Shown: positions 8,514-17,412, counted from the stretch's first letter. The stretch is 64,000 bases of DNA from Flavobacterium azizsancarii (GCF_027980145.1 NZ_JAMZNK010000011.1:1-64000), one strand, 5' to 3'. Notes: generated by a model not told the origin, from the letters alone. Made by a program: numbers and translations.

Positions 8514-9278
8514 TTAAAACCCTTCAAAAACTCCCAGTCCAAACAGGGCAAAATCGTATTTTACAGGATCTTGAGCATCCATTTTTCTAAGCTTAAGATC
8601 CAATTCTGTCAAAGCTTTTCCGTCATTTTGTTTTCGGGTAAGAATTCCAAGTTTTCGTGCAACATTACCGGAATGTACATCTAGCGGACAAGATAATGCA
8701 GATGGCGAAATGGTTTTCCAAATTCCTAAATCGACTCCTTTTGTGTCCTGACGCACCATCCAGCGCAAATACATGTTGATTCTTTTTGCTGCCGAATTAT
8801 TTAATGGATCTGAAATGTGTTTTTGAGTTCTTGGCAAATGATCTATTTCGAAGAATATTTTTTTAAACTCGTGAATGCTTTTTTGCAAACTGTCCTTTTC
8901 CTGATGTTTAGCAAAAACAGCTTCTAAACCATTATGGTTTTGATAGATGTGTTGTAGGCCTTTTATAAAGCCACCAAAATCTTTTCCGTTAAAGGTTCTG
9001 TGAACGAAATTTTCTAAACTCAACAAGTCTTCCTCAGAATGGGACATCACAAAATCATAAGGTGTATTGCCCATTAATTCCATCATTTGATGGGAATTTT
9101 TGATGATCATTTTGCGATTTCCCCAGGCAATTGTAGCACTCAGGAAACCGGCAATTTCAATGTCTTCTTTTTGAGAAAATAAATGCGGAATCTGTACAGG
9201 ATCACTGTCAATAAAATCCTGATTATTATATTGAATGACTTTTTCGTCGAGGAATTCTTTAAGCTCTTTTTGGGTCAT
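8514..9278 (-). CDS. TIGR02757 (DUF2400) family protein
   Basis: This 254-residue protein belongs to a conserved Bacteroidota family of unknown function, TIGR02757. Diagnostic segments are IAGFLSATIAWGNRKMI near the N terminus, LRWMVRQD, and the C-terminal SALSCPLDVHSGNVARKLG and DPVKYDFALFGLG. The last segments resemble those of helix-hairpin-helix DNA glycosylases in length and position, which is only suggestive. The frame extends to 9368, but that part runs into an AT-rich inverted repeat. The ATG at 9278 (MTQKELKEF) gives the usual family length. Confidence 0.85.
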   Translation of the reverse strand: MTQKELKEFLDEKVIQYNNQDFIDSDPVQIPHLFSQKEDIEIAGFLSATIAWGNRKMIIKNSHQMMELMGNTPYDFVMSHSEEDLLSLENFVHRTFNGKDFGGFIKGLQHIYQNHNGLEAVFAKHQEKDSLQKSIHEFKKIFFEIDHLPRTQKHISDPLNNSAAKRINMYLRWMVRQDTKGVDLGIWKTISPSALSCPLDVHSGNVARKLGILTRKQNDGKALTELDLKLRKMDAQDPVKYDFALFGLGVFEGF

Positions 9279-9344
9279 GATTGAAATGAAAATTCTTGTT
9301 ATTCGGGTGTTCTGATGTGAACATATTAATGTTATGAAAATAAG

Positions 9345-9442
9345 AACACTAATTTCGCAAATTGACACTAATTTTAGTGCTTAACTTATTTCGTGTAATT
9401 AATTAAACAAACCAATCTGTGACAATTCGTGAAATTAGTGTT
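9345..9442. repeat. Dispersed inverted repeat (AACACTAATTTCRCGAATTGNCA family)
   Basis: Arms of 23 bp at 9345-9367 and 9420-9442 are nearly perfect reverse complements. The sequence AATTCGTGAAATT inside is shared with another palindromic element at 34477-34572. It is noncoding, between the ABC ATPase and TIGR02757 genes. Confidence 0.65.
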
Positions 9443-9508
9443 TACTTATTCGGGTTTCTTTGTTAGGAAGAGATAATATTGGCATACAGCAGTAAATAGC
9501 TCCTTATT

Positions 9509-10387
9509 CTAATTACTAATTAAACCATCGACCATTACTAATTTTCGATCCGCCATATTTGCCAGTTCTTCGTTATGTGTTACGATAACAAAAGTTTGCC
9601 CAAATTCGTCGCGAAGCTGAAAGAATAACTGATGTAAATTTTCGGCCGAAAGCGTGTCTAAGTTCCCTGAAGGTTCATCGGCAAAAATAACGTCCGGTTT
9701 ATTGATTAAAGCCCTCGCAACGGCAACCCTTTGTTGTTCTCCTCCGGATAACTCGTTTGGTTTATGATGTATTCTGTGAGATAGACCAAGATATTCTAAG
9801 ATTCGTTTGGCTTCTTTTTCCGTTTCGGCTTTTGGTTTATTAGCCATAAATGCGGGAATACAAACATTTTCTAAAGCTGTGAATTCAGGTAATAATTGAT
9901 GAAACTGGAATATAAAACCAAGATTTAAATTGCGAAAACTCGACAATACTTTGTCTTGTTTGCTTTTCTTTTTAAAATAACGGTTCATATAAATTACAAA
10001 TAACAAAACAGGCAAAATTAAAATGCCAACGGTGATGTTTCTTACTAAATCATCAAGAATTATATGCTTGAAAAAGAATGCGAAAATTACTAAAGCAATG
10101 GTATAAACAGCACCAATCCAGGATATCCATTTAAAAGCTTTTTCTTGTTTTGTATTGTCAGTTTCAACATCCTGTAATTTCAATACATTTTCACCGTTAA
10201 TAGTCAGAGATGATTCAGTGTTTATTTCAGGCTTGTCCAGCGTTCCCAGAATTTGCAAAAGCGTAGTTTTTCCGGCACCTGAAGCACCAACAATCGAAAC
10301 AATTTCTCCTTTTTTGATGTGCAAGTCAACTCCTTTTAAAACCTCTAATTTATCGTAGAACTTATGTATGTTTTTTGCGTGTATCAT
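9509..10387 (-). CDS. LolD/MacB-type ABC transporter ATPase with inserted transmembrane hairpin
   Basis: This 292-residue ATPase resembles LolD, the nucleotide-binding subunit of lipoprotein-release exporters. Walker A is GASGAGKT (34-41), the Q-loop is [16 protein letters not shown] (160-175), the signature is LSGGEQQR (213-220), Walker B is VIFADEPS (233-240) and the H-loop is H271. The family is normally about 220-230 residues. Here about 75 residues (roughly 75-149) are inserted between the antiparallel beta region and the Q-loop. They contain two hydrophobic helices (about 88-106 and 117-134) and then a basic stretch [11 protein letters not shown]. All catalytic motifs are intact and in frame. 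No permease gene is adjacent. The partner is likely a LolC/LolE or MacB-type permease elsewhere. Confidence 0.88.
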   Translation of the reverse strand: MIHAKNIHKFYDKLEVLKGVDLHIKKGEIVSIVGASGAGKTTLLQILGTLDKPEINTESSLTINGENVLKLQDVETDNTKQEKAFKWISWIGAVYTIALVIFAFFFKHIILDDLVRNITVGILILPVLLFVIYMNRYFKKKSKQDKVLSSFRNLNLGFIFQFHQLLPEFTALENVCIPAFMANKPKAETEKEAKRILEYLGLSHRIHHKPNELSGGEQQRVAVARALINKPDVIFADEPSGNLDTLSAENLHQLFFQLRDEFGQTFVIVTHNEELANMADRKLVMVDGLISN

Positions 10388-10520
10388 TTTTGAAACTGTT
10401 TCTACAAAGAAACAAAGATTCTGCCGATATAAAAATGTGTTGTAACAGAAATTTAAGAAGATGGCTATTTAAATAAGTATTGAAAATTTATTTTACATTT
10501 ATCATAAATATTTTAAAAAG

Positions 10521-11243
10521 ATGAAAATAAAAATTGGTCTGGTAATCTTTATAATTGCGCTTGCAGGAATATTTGTAAATGCAAAAATATATGCTGATGA
10601 TCAATTTTTATTATACAAAGTCGATCTTAAGAAACAAGATTTAAAATTATACTGGAAGGATGATAAGGATCAAAATTTCGGAAGTATTCAGAATTTAAAA
10701 GCTTGGTTAGAGGGTAATAATAAAACTCTTGATTTTGCGATGAATGCCGGAATGTACAAAAAAGACAATTCGCCTCAGGGACTTTATATTGAAAAGCAAA
10801 AAATATTATCGCCTTTAGATACCATAAAAGCGGCAGGGAATTTTTATTTAAAACCCAATGGTGTATTTTATTTAACGACGGAAAAAACGGCTGCAATATG
10901 TACGACCCAGGATTTTCGAAATAACGGAAAAATAGAATATGCGACTCAATCAGGTCCAATGTTGATTATTGACGGGCAAATTCATCCGGAATTAAAAAAG
11001 GGATCCAGTAATTTGAACATTCGAAATGGAGTAGGGATTTTGCCTGATGGAAAAATAGTCTTCATATTATCTAAAAAAGAAATTAATTTTTATGATTTCG
11101 CAAGTTATTTTAAAAGCTTAAGCTGCAAAAATGCTTTGTATCTGGACGGATTTGTATCACGTGCATTTGTCCCGTCTGAAAATTGGATTCAGACAGATGG
11201 AAACTTTGGTGTGTTATTTGCAGTATCGAGATCTAAGAAATAA
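10521..11243 (+). CDS. Exported phosphodiester glycosidase (NAGPA/YigE domain) protein
   Basis: This 240-residue protein has an N-terminal signal or anchor helix (about 4-23) and the DUF2233/NAGPA domain. That domain occurs in the enzyme uncovering mannose-6-phosphate and in bacterial YigE. Characteristic segments are DFAMNAGMYKKDNSPQGLYI, a central ATQSGPMLIIDGQIH, RNGVGILPDGKIVFI and NALYLDGFVSRAFVP. It likely acts in the periplasm or on the surface on a sugar phosphodiester. The substrate is unknown. It is a single gene divergent from the LolD-like ATPase. Confidence 0.83.
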   Translation: MKIKIGLVIFIIALAGIFVNAKIYADDQFLLYKVDLKKQDLKLYWKDDKDQNFGSIQNLKAWLEGNNKTLDFAMNAGMYKKDNSPQGLYIEKQKILSPLDTIKAAGNFYLKPNGVFYLTTEKTAAICTTQDFRNNGKIEYATQSGPMLIIDGQIHPELKKGSSNLNIRNGVGILPDGKIVFILSKKEINFYDFASYFKSLSCKNALYLDGFVSRAFVPSENWIQTDGNFGVLFAVSRSKK

Positions 11244-11359
11244 TGAAAAGTGTTTTAACCGGATGATTATATGGTAATTAAGAAATAAAATTATGCTTAG
11301 ACATAATTTTAATTTGACTAATTCTTTATAAATTCGAATAATATCTAATTTGAAATAAC

Positions 11360-11659
11360 ATGCAGGAAGTAAAAATGATAAACGAAGACGAGAGAACCAG
11401 AAAGCTGCTTTTAGGCTTGCTTTTGGATGCGATTGGAATGGTTTCCTTTACAATTCCGTTAGTTGGAGAATTTACGGACGTTATCTGGGCGCCGGTCGCC
11501 GCTTTTATAATGACTAGAATGTATAAAGGCCGAGTAGGGCGTGTTGCGGGTATTTTGACCTTTGTTGAAGAGATATTACCTTTTACAGATGTAATTCCAT
11601 CCTTTACACTTACGTGGATTTATACTTATTATTTTCAAAGAAATAATAATGACGCTTAA
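11360..11659 (+). CDS. Small hypothetical membrane protein
   Basis: This 99-residue protein is not recognised. It has two or three hydrophobic stretches (about 15-36, 40-54 and 74-92) and contains LLLDAIGMVSFTIPLVGEFTDVIW as the most distinctive region, quoted here only as residues 17-40. A second ATG five codons in (11375, MINEDER) is an equally good start. Its stop overlaps the stop of the convergent gene by 4 nt. Confidence 0.68.
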   Translation: MQEVKMINEDERTRKLLLGLLLDAIGMVSFTIPLVGEFTDVIWAPVAAFIMTRMYKGRVGRVAGILTFVEEILPFTDVIPSFTLTWIYTYYFQRNNNDA

Positions 11660-11964
11660 TTTTTATCTTTGAATAAAAATCCTAGTCCCATATTTTTGAG
11701 CATTTTTTTTTCGAAATTCCAAAAGAATCGAAATTGCCCAAAAATAGTTCCTATGGCAACCAGTAAAACCTGATATATAGGAAAAATAATCAACAATCGG
11801 ATTAAAGTAAACCAGCCACCAAAATCTTCTTTGGTGATGCCTAATAAAACGCAAAAAGGTCTAGACAACCATGCAGATGCCGATCCTGTGATGGCAAAAA
11901 CAACAATTATAATGATGGCTTGTAGATTTGAGGTAATTCCCCAACGTTTCTTTAATCTGTTCAT
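11656..11964 (-). CDS. Small membrane protein, DUF6787-like
   Basis: This 102-residue protein begins MNRLKKRWGI and has two membrane helices (about 14-32 and 44-68), then FGQFRFFWNFEKK. This pattern (KRW start, two helices, GQFxFF) is typical of a Bacteroidota family annotated DUF6787. The start at 11964 is preferred to 11976 because a TATATTTG box (11983-11990, minus strand) would leave no leader for the earlier ATG. It overlaps the convergent gene by 4 nt at the stop codons. Its function is unknown. Confidence 0.75.
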   Translation of the reverse strand: MNRLKKRWGITSNLQAIIIIVVFAITGSASAWLSRPFCVLLGITKEDFGGWFTLIRLLIIFPIYQVLLVAIGTIFGQFRFFWNFEKKMLKNMGLGFLFKDKN

Positions 11965-11996
11965 TTTTATATGCAATGATTACAAATATAAGAACA

Positions 11997-12437
11997 TTAT
12001 CTTATAGGAACATGGCCCGCGAGCTTTTGTTTGTATGTATTTTGAAAATAAATCATATAATTATAAATCAAATAATTTACTTCATATCCGTAATGAATAT
12101 TTGGTCTGTAATCAATAGTCATTTCGTATAAATTAGGACTATATCTTTGTGGTTGTAAAACGCGATTATTCCATTCTGTAACGTATAGATAATTCTTGTT
12201 TTCAAGGTAAGATAAAGAATAGTAATTTCGAGGAAGCGCTGTAGAGGCTAACCAGGTACTAAAACCATTGTCGATAATAATTACTTCATATTCTAAAGAA
12301 TCATTCGCAATTCGTACCGTATCATTTACTGCAAGACTTGTTTTAGTTGAAGGATTTACGGCAACAGTATTTTTAGAAGTTGTAGAACATGCTACTATTG
12401 TAAGCAAAAGAACTAATGAGGAAAGTATTTTTTTCAT
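11997..12437 (-). CDS. Lipoprotein, DUF6146-like
   Basis: This 146-residue lipoprotein has a signal peptide MKKILSSLVLLLTIVAC in which Cys17 would be lipidated. The mature part holds YEVIIIDNGFSTWL, LPRNYYSLSYLENKN and RVLQPQRYSPNLYE, ending with an aromatic IDYRPNIHYGYEVNYLIYNY region. This pattern fits a small flavobacterial family annotated DUF6146. The start at 12437 places the ATG directly before the lipobox signal. It is 32 nt upstream of the DUF6787-like gene on the same strand. Its role is unknown. Confidence 0.78.
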   Translation of the reverse strand: MKKILSSLVLLLTIVACSTTSKNTVAVNPSTKTSLAVNDTVRIANDSLEYEVIIIDNGFSTWLASTALPRNYYSLSYLENKNYLYVTEWNNRVLQPQRYSPNLYEMTIDYRPNIHYGYEVNYLIYNYMIYFQNTYKQKLAGHVPIR

Positions 12438-12579
12438 AATTTTTAATTTCAAACTTTAATTTACAGCTAGGGCAGCTTGCTATTTTATTGCTTAACAGCA
12501 GCATTGTGATTCTTGGCTGTAGATTTAAGTTTATTTATAAATTGAAATACTAAAATCTTGCCATTATTAGTTTTTAACT

Positions 12580-12613
12580 AAAAAAAAGCCATTTACACTA
12601 AAGTAAACAGCTT
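12580..12613 (-). terminator. Probable terminator behind the DUF937-like gene
   Basis: On the minus strand, AGCTGTTTAC pairs imperfectly with GTAAATGGCT around TTTAGT and is followed by a T-run. It lies about 55 bp behind the stop of the gene ending at 12670. Confidence 0.5.
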
Positions 12614-12669
12614 AGGATATTTTATGTCTTTGCATTTAATATGCAGAACCTTAGTGGTTTATTGGTTAT

Positions 12670-13233
12670 TTATTTGCTGCCAAATATTTTTCCAATAAAT
12701 CCTGCAATTCCACCTTTGCTTTTGGTAACTATCAGAACATCGGCAACATCGACTTTTCCATCATTGTTTTGATCTAAACCAAATTGCATTCCGTATTTAT
12801 TAATAGTTTCCATAATTCCGGAAGCTTGTCCGCCATTTCCTGTAATTGAACTAATAATATCCGAAAGCTGAAAACCGCTGTCATTAGGATCCTTCGTCTT
12901 ATTTACCAGTGAACTTAAAATTTGAGGAATCATCCCTGAAGCGACACCGGCTGAAGCCTCGCTGCTTAATCCAAATTTTTCACCAAGATTTCCGGACAAT
13001 TGTTGTGTTATTTGTTGCACAACAGGATTAGAACTGTCGATAGGAGTTTTTCCACTAAATAAACTGGCTAATTGTTCGCCTCCGCCTTCTGAAGCAATCT
13101 TTTGCAATCCTGCAAATATTGACGTACTGGTTTCAGTTATGACAGCTTCATTATGCTCATTTGGGACAGCAGCGTTGTTTACTACAGCGTTGCCTCCGTA
13201 TTGTTGTACTAATTGTGTTAATTGTTCAAACAT
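12670..13233 (-). CDS. DUF937/YidB-like protein with dockerin/EF-hand-like calcium loop
   Basis: This 187-residue protein has no signal peptide. Most of it is a low-complexity helical domain with Q, S and G repeats (QQLSGNLGEKFGLSSEA, GVASGMIPQILSSLVNK) as in the DUF937/YidB family. Near residues 152-164 it has DQNNDGKVDVADV, matching the calcium-binding loop of EF-hand or dockerin modules. The C terminus is glycine-rich. Its function is unknown. A CAAATTTA box (TAAATTTG on the minus strand) lies at 13259-13266. Confidence 0.75.
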   Translation of the reverse strand: MFEQLTQLVQQYGGNAVVNNAAVPNEHNEAVITETSTSIFAGLQKIASEGGGEQLASLFSGKTPIDSSNPVVQQITQQLSGNLGEKFGLSSEASAGVASGMIPQILSSLVNKTKDPNDSGFQLSDIISSITGNGGQASGIMETINKYGMQFGLDQNNDGKVDVADVLIVTKSKGGIAGFIGKIFGSK

Positions 13234-13387
13234 AATTTAAAGAATTTAGATTAGAACTCAAATTTAATCAAAAAAAGAAAGAAATTTATTAAACAATGTT
13301 AATAAATTTCTTCTAACCGATTTAATTATAATTAATTAGCCCAATAAATTCTAAAAAATATTTATCCCTTATTTATATGGTTTTGAA

Positions 13388-13750
13388 TTAAAGCTGTGCA
13401 GGGTTTGGTACTTTTACACCACACCACGTAGTTATATCTTCAGGATCAAATCCCAGGCAATTATTAATGTTCTTTTTAGGAAAGAATAAAACATCGTTAG
13501 TAAACGTACTTAGGTTGAAATAATAATTGGTAAAATCTTCCCCGTATCTCCACACATCACTTGAACCCTCATTTTGAACAGTTTCATTAAAAGTAAAAAT
13601 TGATGATTGCTTTGGGATAAAATATTCTTTTTCGATAACAAGCGAAAAGATATTTCCAAATATAGAGGTACAGAATAGAGCAATTACAGCAATAAATAGT
13701 ATAAAAATAATGATCCACTTACGACCAGAACTTTTTTTATCTGTTTTCAT
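13388..13750 (-). CDS. Hypothetical single-pass membrane protein
   Basis: This 120-residue protein is not recognised. It has a basic cytoplasmic start (KTDKKSSGRK), one helix (about 12-31) and a roughly 85-residue extracytoplasmic part. Two cysteines (in NNCLGF and TWCGVK) could form a disulfide. It lies between the DUF937-like gene and serA on the same strand but with gaps of 154 and 100 bp, so it is probably a separate unit. Confidence 0.6.
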   Translation of the reverse strand: MKTDKKSSGRKWIIIFILFIAVIALFCTSIFGNIFSLVIEKEYFIPKQSSIFTFNETVQNEGSSDVWRYGEDFTNYYFNLSTFTNDVLFFPKKNINNCLGFDPEDITTWCGVKVPNPAQL

Positions 13751-13787
13751 ATTCTAGCTTAATTATGGTGTAAAAATATAAAAAAAG

Positions 13788-13823
13788 AAAGGGATTTACT
13801 ACGGTTGAGTAGCAAATCCCTTT
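13788..13823 (-). terminator. Terminator behind serA
   Basis: AAAGGGATTTACTAC pairs with GTAGCAAATCCCTTT (one mismatch) around a short loop. It lies 28 bp behind the serA stop and ends in a T-rich tract on the minus strand. Confidence 0.75.
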
Positions 13824-13850
13824 AATTGATTTTAATCTTTTTTTAATTGA

Positions 13851-14801
13851 TTAGCTCAACAAAGTAATAATTTGTGATGCTAATTCAGTACCAATTCTAT
13901 CTTGTGCTTCTCCCGTTGCAGCACCAATATGTGGAGTCAAAGAGATTTTAGTATGCATTAAAATTGCCATTTCCGGTTTTGGTTCGCTTTCAAAAACATC
14001 CAATCCTGCAAAAGCAACTTTTCCAGAATCTAAAGCTTTTACTAAAGCTACTTCATCAATAACACCACCACGAGCACAGTTTACGATTCCAACACCGTCT
14101 TTCATGATTGCAAATTCTTTTTCACCAACGATGTAACCATCCTGAGCAGGAACGTGTAATGTAATGAAATCAGCTTCTTTGAATAAAGACTCTAATGACT
14201 GAGAAACGATTGTTGTAGTGATTGACTGACCATCAAAAAACTCCACTTTAATGTCTATAGACGGAATAAAACTATCTGCAGCAATTACTTTCATACCTAA
14301 ACCAAGAGCCATTTTTGCAGTAGCTTGTCCGATACGGCCAATACCAACAATACCAAGAGTTTTACCTCTTAATTCAACTCCGTTAGCATAAGCTTTTTTC
14401 AAACCATCAAAGTTTGAATCCCCTTCAAGAGGCATATTTCTGTTAGAATCATGCAAGAAACGAACACCAGAAAATAAGTGTCCAAATACCAATTCAGCAA
14501 CAGATTCTGATGATGAAGCAGGTGTATTAATTACGTGAATTCCTTTGCTTTTTGCGTAATCAACATCAATATTATCCATACCAACACCACCACGACCAAT
14601 AATTTTTAATCCCGGGCAAGCATCAATAATATCTTTACGAACTTTAGTTGCGCTACGCACTAAAACTACGTCTACATTGTTTTCGTTTACAAAATTAGCT
14701 ACTTGTTCCTGAGCTACTTTTGTAGTTATAACTTCAAATCCACCTTTTTCTAAGGCAAGAATTCCACTTTTAGAAATTCCGTCATTTGCTAATACTTTCA
14801 T
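13851..14801 (-). CDS. serA: D-3-phosphoglycerate dehydrogenase (short form)
   Basis: This 316-residue NAD-dependent D-2-hydroxyacid dehydrogenase oxidises 3-phosphoglycerate in the first step of serine synthesis. It has the Rossmann motif GIVGIGRIG (about 149-157), the GGVGMDNIDV start of the substrate loop, LHVPAQ, VNCARGGVIDE with the catalytic Arg, and SLTPHIGAATGEAQ with the catalytic His. There is no C-terminal ACT domain, so serine feedback through ACT is not expected. It lies 234 bp behind serC on the same strand. The specific assignment rests on this partner. Confidence 0.9.
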   Translation of the reverse strand: MKVLANDGISKSGILALEKGGFEVITTKVAQEQVANFVNENNVDVVLVRSATKVRKDIIDACPGLKIIGRGGVGMDNIDVDYAKSKGIHVINTPASSSESVAELVFGHLFSGVRFLHDSNRNMPLEGDSNFDGLKKAYANGVELRGKTLGIVGIGRIGQATAKMALGLGMKVIAADSFIPSIDIKVEFFDGQSITTTIVSQSLESLFKEADFITLHVPAQDGYIVGEKEFAIMKDGVGIVNCARGGVIDEVALVKALDSGKVAFAGLDVFESEPKPEMAILMHTKISLTPHIGAATGEAQDRIGTELASQIITLLS

Positions 14802-14885
14802 TTTAGTTTATGTGTTTATTTGTTTTATCGTTTAATCGTATAGATTAGATGATAAACATAATATTATATTTTTTCTTTTTTGATT

Positions 14886-14970
14886 TAGGAGCTAATCCCG
14901 CTATTCGTTACAATCTTTTATTTTTTTAAAGAAAAAAAATAAAAGGATTTCCACTTCTATCGGGGCTAGA
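14886..14970. repeat. Dispersed repeat (GAGCTATTCCCGCT...AAAGGATTTCC family), copy 1
   Basis: This 85-bp noncoding stretch begins AGGAGCTAATCCCGCTATTC and ends AAAAGGATTTCCACTT...GGGGCTAG. A second copy at 33717-33799 has the same order of words: AGGAGCTATTCCTGCT, a T-run and A-run hairpin, AAAAGGATTTCCATT and CAGGGCTAGGG. Both sit upstream of genes on the minus strand. Confidence 0.7.
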
Positions 14971-14976
14971 AACCCA

Positions 14977-15029
14977 GTTTGCAGTCTCAGTTTTCAGTAA
15001 TAGTAAGACTGAAAACTGAGACTGCAAAC
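14977..15029. repeat. Perfect 22-bp inverted repeat (CAGTCTCAGTTTTCAGT family)
   Basis: The arms at 14977-14998 and 15008-15029 are perfect reverse complements around a 9-nt loop, just behind the serC stop. The word also appears at 1439-1466 and, degenerate, at 741-772. It may terminate serC transcription ahead of serA, but the multiple copies mark it as a repeat family. Confidence 0.75.
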
Positions 15030-15035
15030 TGAAAA

Positions 15036-16106
15036 CTAAACTTTACCTTCCAATGCTTTCATTACATCAACCAATACCTGAACACTTTCGATAGGCATAG
15101 CATTGTAAATAGAAGCTCTGTAACCACCAACAGAACGGTGTCCTGGCAATCCTGAAATTCCTGCTTCTTTCCATAAAGCATCAAACGCAGCAGTATGATC
15201 CGCGTTGTTTAATAAGAAAGTAACATTCATTTTAGAACGATCTTCAACAGCTGCAGCACCTTTGAAAAGTGGGTTTCTGTCAATTTCAGTATAAATTAAA
15301 TCAGCTTTTGCGTCGTTTAATTTTTCAACAGCAGCAACTCCGCCTTTTTCTTTGATCCATTGTAAAGTCAATAACGAAACATAAACAGCAAAAACAGGAG
15401 GAGTATTATACATACTTTCTGCTTTGATATGTTTAGCATAATCTAACATACTAGGGATAGTTCTTCCGCTTTTCTCCAAGATATCTTCTTTAACAACTAC
15501 CAAAGTAGTTCCTGCAGGACCCATATTTTTTTGAGCTCCGGCGTAGATTAGGTCAAATTTAGAGAAATCTAAATTGCGTGAAAAAATATCAGAACTCATA
15601 TCGCAAACAACAGGAACGTTAGTTGCAGGGAATTCTTTCATTTGAGTTCCAAAAATGGTGTTGTTACTTGTACAGTGAAAATAATCAGCATCACTAGGTA
15701 TTTCGTATCCTTTTGGAATATGATTGTAATTTTGTTCTTTTGAAGAAGCTACAACAATAGTTTCTCCAAAATATTTTGCTTCTTTTATTGCGGCAGTTGC
15801 CCATGTTCCTGAATCTAAATAAGCCGCTTTTCCGCCTTCTTTCAATAAATTATATGGAGCCATTAAGAATGCTGTACTTGCACCACCTTGTAAAAATAGT
15901 GCCTGATATCCTTTTCCTGTAAGACCTAGTAATTCTAACGCAAGGGAACGAGCTTCATCCATAACGGCAACGAAATCTTTGCTTCGGTGCGAAATTTCAA
16001 GAATAGAAAGTCCTGAATCATTAAAATTTAATATAGCTTTTGATGCTTTTTCAAAAACCTCTTGAGGTAAGATACTTGGTCCTGCGCTGTAGTTGTGTTT
16101 TTTCAT
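15036..16106 (-). CDS. serC: Phosphoserine aminotransferase
   Basis: This 356-residue class V PLP aminotransferase converts 3-phosphohydroxypyruvate and glutamate to phosphoserine (it can also serve pyridoxal phosphate synthesis). It shows HNYSAGPSILP at the N terminus, LEISHRSKDF, LFLQGGAST, HCTSNNTIFG, DMSSDIFSR and the PLP-lysine motif GAQKNMGPAG (about 190-199), and ends with GHRSVGGYRASIYNAM. Its length is typical. It lies upstream of serA on the same strand, separated by 234 bp that contain two repeat elements. Confidence 0.96.
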   Translation of the reverse strand: MKKHNYSAGPSILPQEVFEKASKAILNFNDSGLSILEISHRSKDFVAVMDEARSLALELLGLTGKGYQALFLQGGASTAFLMAPYNLLKEGGKAAYLDSGTWATAAIKEAKYFGETIVVASSKEQNYNHIPKGYEIPSDADYFHCTSNNTIFGTQMKEFPATNVPVVCDMSSDIFSRNLDFSKFDLIYAGAQKNMGPAGTTLVVVKEDILEKSGRTIPSMLDYAKHIKAESMYNTPPVFAVYVSLLTLQWIKEKGGVAAVEKLNDAKADLIYTEIDRNPLFKGAAAVEDRSKMNVTFLLNNADHTAAFDALWKEAGISGLPGHRSVGGYRASIYNAMPIESVQVLVDVMKALEGKV

Positions 16107-16199
16107 GGTTGTTGTTAAAAGTCGAAAATTTTAAAGAGGCAAATTTCGGCAATAGGAGCTTAAAAAGCGATAAATTATTCGAAATAATTAAACATATTT

Positions 16200-17273
16200 T
16201 TACTTTGTTGTTAACAAAAACGTTATAGTATCTACGTTATCTGCATAATCCCACAATTGAGGATTTTGCGTTTGACCAAACGGTATGCTGTTTTTGATCA
16301 AATCGTTGCTAACAATGCACTGAATTTGTTCAGCATCAGCTTCAAGGCGAGCCTGTAAATCTTCGATGCTTTCGTAAAACTCATAAAAAACGCTGGAAAT
16401 AGGAGAGGCGTAACTTGAATCTTCTTTCAAAGTCAAAAAGCCATTATCCAGCAACTTGAAATTGCTCATTAAAAAAACCGCTTTATTATAGTCGTAATTA
16501 TTGGCGTACTTCTCATAATGTATAACATCCTGATATTTGAAAATAGCTTCAAAAAAAGCAACAAATGAGTAATCTTTCGGAACAAAAAGTTTCGAAACGT
16601 TACGGCATCCTAAACCAAAATACCTGAAAATATCTTCGCCTAAAGCTTCTAATTCTTCGTGCGTTTCTTTTCCGTTTAAAACGGCTACCGAATTTCTGTT
16701 TTTTCGGATGATTGAAGGCTTATCTTTAAAGTAATATTCAAAATATCGGGCAGTATTGTTGCTTCCGGTGGCGATTACGGTATCAAAGTTTTCCAGTTTT
16801 CCATCTACGAAAGTAATCCTGTTTTTTAAGCTTTCATCAGCGAAAATCAAATATTTGGCTAAAAATGGTAATAAATGCTGATCGTTTGAGGATGTTTTTA
16901 TTAATGCTTTATTTCCTGTGATTAATACTGATAAAAAGTCATGAAAACCAACTAACGGAATATTTCCGGCTAATATTAATGCTACATTTTTTTGATTTTT
17001 TTCTTCATGAGAAAAGTCAAATGAATACTCAGAAAGCCATTTGTCAATATTTTCTTGAGTTAGAGCATTCGCCCATGATTGTATTGCAAAGTACACTTGT
17101 TCAGGTGTATACCATCCGTTGTGTGATTGCGAAAGGGCTATCAGTTTTATAAAATCATTAAAAAACAAGTCATTACCTAAAACCGATTCATTTCGTGTGT
17201 TTTCTCGTTCAGAAAACTGACTTAAAAATCGACCTAGTGCTATAAAAGATTGTTTTTTTTCGTTTTGTAACAT
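16200..17273 (-). CDS. LuxC-like acyl-CoA reductase
   Basis: This 357-residue protein belongs to the LuxC/acyl-CoA reductase group of the aldehyde dehydrogenase superfamily, which reduces acyl-CoA or acyl thioesters to aldehydes. It shows LILAGNIPLVGFHDFLSVL (about 101-119), IATGSNNTARYFEYYF, RKNRNSVAVLNG and DIFRYFGLGCRNVSKLF with the catalytic-type Cys (about 226). No luciferase genes are near, as usual in Bacteroidota. It starts divergently from the ferredoxin gene, whose promoter lies in the shared gap. A link to lipid metabolism with ferredoxin as electron source is inference only. Confidence 0.85.
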   Translation of the reverse strand: MLQNEKKQSFIALGRFLSQFSERENTRNESVLGNDLFFNDFIKLIALSQSHNGWYTPEQVYFAIQSWANALTQENIDKWLSEYSFDFSHEEKNQKNVALILAGNIPLVGFHDFLSVLITGNKALIKTSSNDQHLLPFLAKYLIFADESLKNRITFVDGKLENFDTVIATGSNNTARYFEYYFKDKPSIIRKNRNSVAVLNGKETHEELEALGEDIFRYFGLGCRNVSKLFVPKDYSFVAFFEAIFKYQDVIHYEKYANNYDYNKAVFLMSNFKLLDNGFLTLKEDSSYASPISSVFYEFYESIEDLQARLEADAEQIQCIVSNDLIKNSIPFGQTQNPQLWDYADNVDTITFLLTTK

Positions 17274-17279
17274 AAGTAA

Positions 17280-17311
17280 TTTGTTTATGAAAGGTTTTGA
17301 TTGTAATTTTG
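17280..17311 (+). promoter_or_regulatory. Bacteroidota-type promoter of the ferredoxin gene
   Basis: A TTTG -33 box (17280-17283), 20-bp spacer and TAATTTTG -7 box (17304-17311) match the Bacteroidota housekeeping consensus. Transcription would start near 17318, leaving a leader of about 95 nt. Confidence 0.65.
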
Positions 17312-17412
17312 CACAAAAATAAGCTATATTAAGTTATAAGGCAAAGCCGATTATAATGTTTGACATTTTTAACGCATAACCTATAGCTTTTAACTCGTAA
17401 CCAAGAACAAAA

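Noticed and set aside
9279..9368. Longer start for the TIGR02757 protein
   Set aside because: The extra 30 codons run into an inverted repeat; the ATG at 9278 gives family length.
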